Part shown: positions 1 through 4,762 of the stretch, in pieces
How the letters are laid out: each line of letters opens with the position of its first letter
Numbering within the stretch: position 1 is the first letter of the stretch
Origin: Gammaproteobacteria bacterium
GTDB lineage: Bacteria > Pseudomonadota > Gammaproteobacteria > HK1
Direction of reading: 5' to 3'
Assembly (NCBI GenBank): GCA_020444775.1
Contig: JAGRHX010000994.1
Span: forward strand, 1 to 5,245
DNA: 5,245 bases
Position numbers and translations under genes: made by a program
Notes under the pieces: generated by a model
The model's input: the letters and a program-made list of their open reading frames with translations, nothing else
The model's database searches: none
Told to the model about the DNA's origin: nothing

Positions 1-536
1 TCATCTTCGCGACCGGCTTCGACGCGATGACCGGCACCCTGCTCGGCATCGACATCCAGGGCCCGAACGGCTACACCCTGCGTGACGCCTGGTCCGACGG
101 CCCGAGCACCTACCTCGGACTGATGGTCGCCGGTCTGCCGAACCTGTTCATGATCAACGGCCCCGGCAGTCCCTCGGTCAAGGCCAACATGATCGTCGCG
201 CTCGAGCAGCATACCGACTGGCTCATGGCGCTCATCGATCGTATGCGCGAGAACGGCCTGGATCGCATCGAGGCCACACCACAGGCCCAGGCGGCCTGGG
301 TGGAACATTCAAGGGAGATGGCCGAAGCGACCCTCTACCCGCGAGCGGATTCGTGGTACGTCGGCGCGAACATCCCAGGCAAGAAGCGTATCTACATGCC
401 CTACTTCGGCGGCTTCGACCGGTACTGCGCGTTGTGCGAGGAGATCGCGGCGGACGGCTACCGTGGCTTCGTTCTGAGTCGAGAAGGGAGCCGACGCGAT
501 GCTGGCGCGACCGAGGAGACTTCCAGCACGCGCTGA
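1..536 (+). CDS. Baeyer-Villiger flavin monooxygenase, C-terminal part (5' end off the window)
   Basis: This is the last ~177 residues of a class B flavoprotein monooxygenase of the cyclohexanone monooxygenase type. Such enzymes use FAD, NADPH and O2 to insert oxygen next to a ketone, giving an ester or lactone. The reading frame is open from base 3 and starts in the IFATGFD segment (3-23), the conserved ATG-F/Y-D motif of the family. It continues through the TSYLG-like segment (PSTYLG), the GPGSPS loop and the DSWYVGANIPGKK block. The tryptophan codon of that block is at 354-356, in the mobile loop that contacts NADP in known enzymes. It ends with the GGFDRYCALCEEIAADGYRGF terminal signature. 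After GYRGFVL there are about 19 polar residues before the TGA, a slightly longer tail than cyclohexanone monooxygenase as I recall it. The FAD-binding and fingerprint motifs lie upstream, outside the window. The family call is firm; the substrate (cyclic, linear or aromatic ketone) cannot be told from this part. Confidence 0.93.
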   Translation, partial: IFATGFDAMTGTLLGIDIQGPNGYTLRDAWSDGPSTYLGLMVAGLPNLFMINGPGSPSVKANMIVALEQHTDWLMALIDRMRENGLDRIEATPQAQAAWVEHSREMAEATLYPRADSWYVGANIPGKKRIYMPYFGGFDRYCALCEEIAADGYRGFVLSREGSRRDAGATEETSSTR

Positions 537-663
537 TCCGAACGGGCCCCCGCATCAACGGCAGTCGGGCGGGGGTTCAAGGCATGTTGCGCCAGGTCCT
601 GCTCTCCCATCGCGGCCGCTTGCAGAGCGCCATCTCACGGATGAAACCCGGTCCCGACCATGA
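499..663 (+). CDS. Possible 54-residue small ORF bridging the monooxygenase and the next gene (doubtful)
   Basis: An ATG at 499 is preceded by AAGGGAG (484-490) at a spacing of 8 bases. It opens a 54-codon frame that starts inside the monooxygenase 3' end. The frame stops at TGA 661-663, overlapping the next gene's ATG by the classic ATGA (660-663). That geometry would suit translational coupling into the membrane-anchored protein, which has no obvious ribosome binding site of its own. Against it, the peptide is rich in Arg and Pro, uses rare arginine codons (AGG, AGA, CGA), matches no family I know and looks like an out-of-frame GC-rich product. It may act only as a leader, or be chance. Confidence 0.15.
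   Translation: MLARPRRLPARADPNGPPHQRQSGGGSRHVAPGPALPSRPLAERHLTDETRSRP
547..575 (+). other. GC hairpin after the monooxygenase stop
   Basis: CCCCCGC (547-553) is complementary to GCGGGGG (569-575) across a 15-base loop, beginning 10 bases after the monooxygenase stop. There is no T run after the stem, so it is not a standard intrinsic terminator. It could weakly attenuate or stabilise the monooxygenase transcript, or be chance in GC-rich DNA. Confidence 0.2.
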
Positions 664-1547
664 AGAAGGGAATTCTCTACGGCCTGGCGTTCGCTTGCCT
701 GAGTCCGGTCCTGTTCTATGTAGTCCTGGTTCTGGACAACAACCTCGGTCGGGACAGCGTTGCCCGACAGGACGTTCTGGACAGCCTGGAACGTTCGATC
801 GTCTGGCTGAACGAGAATCGCGCGCAGCTGCTCGAGAATCGAAATGCCATGCTGTGGTGGATGGTCAAGCGCAGCCTCGACTTGACCGACGACGCCCGAC
901 TCGCGGCTCTGTTCGCCGACTACGAGCAACGCCAGCTCGCCAGCCGCCGTGCCAGCTATTGGCGAGCGCTCTTCGATCCAGGCTACATACCCGCGCTGTC
1001 TCCAGACAGCATCGCACATCTGCCCGACTACAATCAGTATTTTCTCTACGGCCTGAGCTGCAGCCAGGCACTTGCCGAGTCGCGGGTGATAAGCGCGCAG
1101 TTCTCCACGGATTTCTGCAGCCGTCAACATCCCTTCGGCCCAGCCTGTGTCACGCACCAGATGATGGGGATCCTCCTTCGGCAGCAACGCAACTGTGGGT
1201 CGCCGGATGAACTGCATGAGCAGATCGCGACGCTGCAGGCGGTCGTGCTCCGACAACTGACCTGGGATCCACGCGTCGTCGATGTGTACGTACAGCGCGT
1301 GTTGATGCTGGTGCAGACCGGGGCCAGTGAGCGGGTCAAGCCACGGTGGCTCTACCGTTTGCTGAGGGCGCAGCACCGGTCCGGCGCGTGGGGTGATTTT
1401 CAACCACTCGTGACTCTGGGCAAGGACCTGCACCTCGGGTTCAATCGCAAAGGGATCGCCGTGGGCGCCCACAGAGCGAGCTTCCATACCACAGCCCAGG
1501 GCTTGTTGCTGACCGCCACGCTGGCCGCACAGTCGTTATCGCGGTAG
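660..1547 (+). CDS. Membrane-anchored protein of unknown function with QW-like C-terminal segment
   Basis: I do not recognise the family of this 295-residue protein. The start is well fixed: an in-frame stop lies at 642-644 and no other start codon occurs before ATG 660. Residues 1-3 (MKK) followed by a hydrophobic stretch at ~5-25 and then DNN look like a single N-terminal signal anchor, leaving the rest outside the cytoplasmic membrane. The middle (about 35-220) is alpha-helix-like and rich in Leu, Arg and Gln. Four cysteines beyond the anchor (134, 153, 163, 179) could form disulfides in the periplasm. The C-terminal ~65 residues contain WLYRLLRAQHRSGAWGDF (230-247) and later FHTTAQGLLL (275-284). 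These resemble the Q-x-x-x-G-x-W repeat and following helix of alpha/alpha-toroid proteins (terpene cyclase/prenyltransferase fold); this is inference from motif shape. It lies ~120 bp downstream of the monooxygenase on the same strand. No strong ribosome binding site is seen. A longer antisense frame overlaps it but lacks protein-like features. Confidence 0.75.
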   Translation: MKKGILYGLAFACLSPVLFYVVLVLDNNLGRDSVARQDVLDSLERSIVWLNENRAQLLENRNAMLWWMVKRSLDLTDDARLAALFADYEQRQLASRRASYWRALFDPGYIPALSPDSIAHLPDYNQYFLYGLSCSQALAESRVISAQFSTDFCSRQHPFGPACVTHQMMGILLRQQRNCGSPDELHEQIATLQAVVLRQLTWDPRVVDVYVQRVLMLVQTGASERVKPRWLYRLLRAQHRSGAWGDFQPLVTLGKDLHLGFNRKGIAVGAHRASFHTTAQGLLLTATLAAQSLSR

Positions 1548-1603
1548 CGGACCCCACGCGGCCGGACAACAGATTCGAGTCGACACGCGCCGTTCTCTCG
1601 ATG

Positions 1604-1623
1604 CGGGCCATCGCGATGGGCCG
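1604..1623. terminator. Imperfect dyad between convergent genes, possible bidirectional terminator
   Basis: The 85-bp gap between the unknown protein gene (stop 1547) and the sulfurtransferase (stop 1633, opposite strand) contains the perfect 12-bp palindrome CCATCGCGATGG (1608-1619). After one G/G mismatch it is flanked by three further complementary pairs (1604-1606 with 1621-1623). Its position between converging stops fits a bidirectional transcription end, but no T run follows on either strand, so the assignment rests on placement and symmetry only. Confidence 0.25.
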
Positions 1624-1632
1624 GTCGCCAGG

Positions 1633-2526
1633 TCATCGCGCCTGTGGGTCGGACATCGGCAAGTCGGGATCCGGTGCCCACTCCATCAGGCTCGCGTCGT
1701 AGACCATGACGTTCGGATGACCGAGCAGTGCCAGCGCGAACGCGTCGACCGTCGCGGCGATGCCACCACCGCAGTAGGTCACCACCTGTTCGGCTTCGAA
1801 CAGTCGCCGTTCACCGAGACGAGCGCGCAGGCTCGGCGCGTCGAGGAAGGTGCCGTCCGCCGCGAGCAGGTCGTTCGCGGGCACGTTGAGCGCACCGCTG
1901 ATGTGGCCCTTGCGCGGGCCGTAGATGGCACGCCCGCGACCCGCGAAGCTGTCCTCGGACAACGCATCGACCACGCATACCCCGGATGTTTGCAGCGCGC
2001 GCAGCACGTCTTGGCGACTCGCGACGGCACCGTAGCTCGAAGGACCGGCCATGCAGCTCGTTGACGGATAGCGGTGGTTCTCGGTCGACACGGGACGCCC
2101 CTCGGCCTGCCACTTCTCGAAGCCACCATTGAGGACCGCGCAGTCCACTCCCAGGCTCGCCATCACCCACCAGGCGCGCGTGCACCACATCATGCCCTTG
2201 TCGACGCCCGGCCGTGGTGATGCCGCATAGAGGACCACCCGCGACTCACGCGACACGCCGATGCGACCGAGCTCGCCCAGCGCGACGTCGGTCTCCGGCC
2301 AGGTCCACGGCAGCGACGCACCGGGCTTCGCGAGCGCTCCATCACGACCGGCAACGTCCAGGAACGCCGCGCCAGGTATGTGTCCACGACGGTAGCTACG
2401 CTCGTCGGCCAGGTTGACCAGCGACGAGGTGAGCATGCCGGTGACGTCGAAGATCCGAAGCCGCGGGTCATCAAGGTTCTTCGCCAGCCAGTCGGTCTCG
2501 ACCAGGAATCGAGGGTTCGCGTACAT
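1633..2526 (-). CDS. Two-domain sulfurtransferase (rhodanese / 3-mercaptopyruvate type)
   Basis: This 297-residue protein has the length and layout of tandem rhodanese enzymes, which move a sulfane sulfur from thiosulfate or 3-mercaptopyruvate to cyanide or other thiophilic acceptors via a cysteine persulfide. The inactive N-terminal rhodanese domain (~5-145) has RRGHIPGA (46-53) and VLNGGFEKW (131-139). The catalytic C-terminal domain (~165-292) has RKGHISGALNVP (205-216) and the active-site loop YCGGGIAAT, with Cys252 as the persulfide cysteine. The CGGGIA loop lacks the basic residue of classical rhodanese (CRKGVT) and is nearer to the mercaptopyruvate type (CGSGVT), but this does not settle the donor. 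The start is set at ATG 2526 because AAGGAGG (complement of 2531-2537) sits 4 bases upstream. An extended frame to 2631 would add 35 Arg/Pro-rich residues and is unlikely. No signal peptide is seen, so it is probably cytoplasmic. It is transcribed divergently from the dioxygenase. Confidence 0.92.
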   Translation of the reverse strand: MYANPRFLVETDWLAKNLDDPRLRIFDVTGMLTSSLVNLADERSYRRGHIPGAAFLDVAGRDGALAKPGASLPWTWPETDVALGELGRIGVSRESRVVLYAASPRPGVDKGMMWCTRAWWVMASLGVDCAVLNGGFEKWQAEGRPVSTENHRYPSTSCMAGPSSYGAVASRQDVLRALQTSGVCVVDALSEDSFAGRGRAIYGPRKGHISGALNVPANDLLAADGTFLDAPSLRARLGERRLFEAEQVVTYCGGGIAATVDAFALALLGHPNVMVYDASLMEWAPDPDLPMSDPQAR

Positions 2527-2905
2527 CCAGCCTCCTTCACGGGGACTTGTGTTGGTCAACGCCGGGTCTTCGTCAGCGCCGGGTCTTCGCCGGCGCCGGG
2601 CCGCGTGCGTCTGGAACACCGGCGAATCCAACCTGGATCAACGGCATTCGTCCCGCAAACGACCGGGCCTCTCCATGACGGCCACCAGGCAGACGGCCGC
2701 CATGCAGCACCTGCCAGGGCAACCGTCATCAACCAGACCCGTGTGTCCTCCGATCATGCGGGCCGTACAATGCCAGTCCGGCCCACCGTGGTCGATCGCC
2801 GCACTGTACCCTGCCCGGGGTGCGATGCGCTCGGCTCGAGACGCTTTGCTGCATCCGACAGGCGGGCTCGCCCGATAGGCCCTCATCAGCCGGAGATTGA
2901 ACCGC
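2527..2905. promoter_or_regulatory. 379-bp divergent spacer between sulfurtransferase and dioxygenase
   Basis: This gap must hold promoters for both divergent genes. On the sulfurtransferase side is its strong ribosome binding site (2531-2537) and a 17-bp tandem repeat (2560-2610). On the dioxygenase side, TACAAT at 2766-2771 resembles a -10 box, but no good -35 element lies 17 bases upstream, so it is only a weak candidate. CGGGCTCGCCCG (2863-2874) is a short inverted repeat 31 bases before the dioxygenase ATG and could be an operator half-pair or a leader hairpin. Frames open through this region are Arg/Pro/Ser-rich and look like shadows. I see no RNA gene or regulator gene here. Confidence 0.5.
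2560..2610. repeat. Three head-to-tail 17-bp units in the divergent promoter region
   Basis: The 13-mer CGCCGGGTCTTCG occurs at 2560-2572 and again at 2577-2589, exactly 17 bp apart. A third, degraded unit starts in register at 2594 (CGCCGGG, then diverged). The second and third units also create the palindrome CCGGCGCCGG (2590-2599). The repeats lie 34 bp upstream of the sulfurtransferase ATG, where regulator-binding repeats or a small slippage-generated tandem repeat would both be plausible. Confidence 0.5.
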
Positions 2906-2908
2906 ATG
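2891..2908 (+). promoter_or_regulatory. Ribosome binding site and start choice for the dioxygenase
   Basis: GGAG at 2892-2895 lies 10 bases before ATG 2906. An in-frame TTG at 2897 would extend the protein by three residues, but it sits one base after the GGAG, too close to be served by it. ATG 2906 is therefore preferred. Confidence 0.6.
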
Positions 2909-3790
2909 AAAGTCCGCACGCTGAACCCGCACATCGGTGCGGAGATCACCGGCATCGACCTGACCGGCCCATTGCCAGACCCGGTCATCGAAGAGATCAA
3001 GGCACTGCTCGACGAGCATTCGGTGCTCGTGTTCCGGCAGCAAGCCTTCGACAACCCGACCCAGATCGCCTTCAGCCGCCGTTTCGGCCCGCTCGAAGAC
3101 ATGCTCTACAAACGTGAGGGCGACGGCAATCAGCCGATTTCGAACATCACCAATGTCGACCTGCGTAGCGGCGAGCTGTATCCGCCCGGCCACCCACGAC
3201 TGCGTTCCAACAGCGGTAACGAGCGCTGGCACAGCGACAGCTCGTTCAAGCAGGTCCCGTCCTATTGCTCAATGCTGTCCGGTCGGGAGGTGCCGCCGAC
3301 CGGCGCGGACACCGAGTTCGCAAGCTGCAGAGCCGGCTACGACGCGCTGTCACCGGCGCAACGCGCGCGGCTCGAGGGGCTGGTCGTCGAGCACGACTAC
3401 GCCTGGTCCAGACGTCAGATCAAGGGCTACGAAGCGCCGCCCGAGGCGCTGGCCCAGGTGCCACCAGTGCGACACGCGCTGGTCCGGCGCAACCCCCGAA
3501 ACGGGCGCTCGAACTACTTTGCCGGTGGTCATGCCGCGCGCATCGTCGGCTGGTCGGAGCAGGCGGGACGGCAGCTGCTGGACAGCCTCCTCGAGCAGGC
3601 GACGCAACCGGCCTTCGTCTACGTGCACAAGTGGCAACCACTGGATTTCGTCATCTGGGACAACCGCTGTGTGCTGCACCGGGCGACGCCGTTCGAAAGC
3701 GATCGCCATCGTCGGGTGATGCACCGCACGACGGTGGCTGGGATCGGGCCGACGGTCGACGAGACAGGCAGGCCGCTGGCGTCGGCCTAA
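2906..3790 (+). CDS. TfdA/TauD-family Fe(II)/2-oxoglutarate-dependent dioxygenase
   Basis: The 294-residue product matches in length and along its whole extent the TfdA branch of the TauD/TfdA family. These enzymes couple oxidative decarboxylation of 2-oxoglutarate to hydroxylation of a substrate C-H, often cleaving an ether, sulfonate or sulfate ester. The iron ligands are visible: His109 and Asp111 in WHSDSSF, and His258 in WDNRCVLHR. Thr136 in GADTEF matches the TfdA threonine that helps bind 2-oxoglutarate. The arginine pair 269-270, about 12 residues after the distal His, supplies the usual carboxylate-binding Arg. Shared blocks with TfdA, from memory, include SVLVFR, IAFSRRFGPLE, SMLS, VPP, AYDAL-like GYDAL, LEGL, FVYVHKW and WDNRCVLHR. 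The substrate is unknown: phenoxyacetate-like acids, other aryloxyalkanoates, taurine-like sulfonates or alkyl sulfates are all possible, with the aryloxy group favoured by the TfdA likeness. It is probably cytoplasmic. It is divergent from the sulfurtransferase and ends 3 bp from the convergent protease gene. Confidence 0.93.
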   Translation: MKVRTLNPHIGAEITGIDLTGPLPDPVIEEIKALLDEHSVLVFRQQAFDNPTQIAFSRRFGPLEDMLYKREGDGNQPISNITNVDLRSGELYPPGHPRLRSNSGNERWHSDSSFKQVPSYCSMLSGREVPPTGADTEFASCRAGYDALSPAQRARLEGLVVEHDYAWSRRQIKGYEAPPEALAQVPPVRHALVRRNPRNGRSNYFAGGHAARIVGWSEQAGRQLLDSLLEQATQPAFVYVHKWQPLDFVIWDNRCVLHRATPFESDRHRRVMHRTTVAGIGPTVDETGRPLASA

Positions 3791-3793
3791 CGC

Positions 3794-4525
3794 TCAGCCC
3801 TCGGTCAGGGTCTCGATGATGTCCGCGTACCAGGCGCAGTTCAGCCCCAGCGCCTCGTCGAGCACCGCGTCGCGGGTGCCCAGGTCCAGACGCGCCGAAT
3901 GCACACCGATCAGCAGCCACGGCAGATCGCCGAGCTCGGGCTGCGGATCGACGACCCGCATCACGACCGGCGCGCCGCTGCTGCCGCGGTGGGTGCGTCC
4001 GTCGGTCAGGAAGTAGCCCTGGCCCTGGAAGCGAAGCCCGAAGGAGGATGCCAGCACCGCGTGCCGCACCACCGGCATGTGGTGCAACACATCGTGAAAG
4101 CCGAGCGGGAAGCCGACAATCAACAGGGCCGAGCCGACCTCGACCGTGGCCGGCGGGCTGCGCAGGTGATCGAGCGTGAACGCGTAGAAGACCGCCGACT
4201 CGGGTAGCGTGGCGCGGTCGATCTCGACGACCGCCACGTCGATGCCACCCGCGGTGTCCACACCCTGTCTCCACAGACTCTTGCCGTCACGATACAGCGG
4301 CATCGAGTGTCGTTCGGCCCTGGCCAGATCCCCGGCATCGACATGCAGCTCGATCTCGATTCGATCCGGGAAGTGCTTGCTCGCCTCGTCGACCACCACG
4401 TGCCGGCTGGTCACCAGGAACAGCCGCCCGTCACGCTCGAAGAAGAAGCCGCTGGCATTGGTCAATGCCTGCTGCCTGTCGAAAGTGAATATCTGCGCCG
4501 CGGTCAGCAGCACGGGCTCGATCAT
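3794..4525 (-). CDS. Trypsin-like serine protease domain protein, apparently cytoplasmic
   Basis: The 243-residue protein is a single chymotrypsin-fold peptidase domain of the bacterial Trypsin_2 kind. A plausible catalytic triad is present in order: His42 in TSRHVV, Asp96 in GGIDVAVVEID and Ser183 in HRGSSGAPV, where GSSGAP stands for the usual GNSGGP. Supporting features are ASGFFFERDGRLFLVTSRHV (24-43), the usual beta-strands before the His, and LLIVGFPLGF (134-143), a segment typical of DegP-like proteases. There is no PDZ domain, no transmembrane segment and no signal peptide, so it should act in the cytoplasm unless exported another way. ATG 4525 is supported by GGGGAG (complement of 4532-4537) at 6 bases. 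From memory, close relatives of the same length occur as stand-alone genes in proteobacteria, without a known target. A 16-bp palindrome abuts the ribosome binding site, suggesting local control. It could be a housekeeping or stress protease; the substrate cannot be inferred. Confidence 0.85.
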   Translation of the reverse strand: MIEPVLLTAAQIFTFDRQQALTNASGFFFERDGRLFLVTSRHVVVDEASKHFPDRIEIELHVDAGDLARAERHSMPLYRDGKSLWRQGVDTAGGIDVAVVEIDRATLPESAVFYAFTLDHLRSPPATVEVGSALLIVGFPLGFHDVLHHMPVVRHAVLASSFGLRFQGQGYFLTDGRTHRGSSGAPVVMRVVDPQPELGDLPWLLIGVHSARLDLGTRDAVLDEALGLNCAWYADIIETLTEG

Positions 4526-4536
4526 GACGGTCTCCC

Positions 4537-4552
4537 CGGCGTCCGGACGCCG
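4537..4552. promoter_or_regulatory. 16-bp perfect palindrome abutting the protease ribosome binding site
   Basis: CGGCGTCCGGACGCCG (4537-4552) equals its own reverse complement. Read on the protease strand it runs directly into the GGGGAG ribosome binding site, with the last G shared, and ends 12 bases (4525-4536 inclusive) from the start of the ATG. As DNA it could be an operator for a dimeric repressor. As RNA it could form a 6-bp hairpin with a CCGG loop next to the ribosome binding site. Confidence 0.45.
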
Positions 4553-4650
4553 AGCTTACCGCGCTCGATCATGCGGCGCTCAGCGGTTGTGAAACATTCC
4601 CGCGGTCGTCGCGAAGCGGTGTCCGGGCGTGTGCCGCAAGGCGCGAGGGT

Positions 4651-4691
4651 GCACGAAATCGTGCGCGTAGCGGGCTACGTTATCGATTTCG
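4651..4691. repeat. Cluster of nested inverted repeats between crotonase and protease genes
   Basis: Two 14-bp dyads with 2-base centres lie one base apart: GCACGA-AA-TCGTGC (4651-4664) and CGTAGC-GG-GCTACG (4666-4679). In addition CGAAATCG (4654-4661) is the exact reverse complement of CGATTTCG (4684-4691), so an alternative larger stem can form around the second dyad. The cluster lies 72 bases past the crotonase stop on that gene's strand. No T run follows, so a classic terminator is not supported. A processing or stability element, or regulator sites, are possible. Confidence 0.4.
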
Positions 4692-4762
4692 AAGGTCTCC
4701 GCAACGCCGCGGTTTGCGTTCACGCGCCGTCGCAGCAGGCCGTGGGATCGTTTCACAGCCTC

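Larger units (their letters stand above)
4526..4762. promoter_or_regulatory. 237-bp spacer between crotonase and protease genes
   Basis: No protein-like frame covers this gap. It holds the nested dyads at 4651-4691, the palindrome at 4537-4552 and the protease ribosome binding site. On the protease strand TTCACA (complement of 4587-4592) resembles a -35 box, but the hexamer 17 bases later (TGATCG) is a poor -10, so no promoter can be assigned with confidence. Confidence 0.35.

Noticed and set aside
353..1210. 285-residue plus-strand frame spanning the monooxygenase end and the unknown gene
   Set aside because: Arg/Ser/Pro-rich low-complexity product, out of frame with both real genes that it overlaps.
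555..1487. 310-residue frame on the minus strand, longer than the plus-strand gene it overlaps
   Set aside because: It has no ordered domain, no recognisable motif and no credible ribosome binding site, and its His/Gln/Arg content is typical of antisense frames in GC-rich DNA. The plus-strand product has a clean signal anchor and a fixed start.
2527..2631. 35-residue N-terminal extension of the sulfurtransferase
   Set aside because: Arg-rich, non-conserved-looking sequence. A near-perfect AAGGAGG stands just before ATG 2526, from which the protein has the normal family length.
2766..2771. TACAAT as a firm -10 promoter box for the dioxygenase
   Set aside because: No acceptable -35 element at 16-18 bases upstream, and the leader would be ~130 bases. 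It is mentioned only as a weak candidate within the spacer.
2380..3117. Plus-strand frames in the divergent spacer running into the dioxygenase (also 2414-2878)
   Set aside because: Composition is that of shadow frames, and they overlap the start of a well-supported dioxygenase in another frame.
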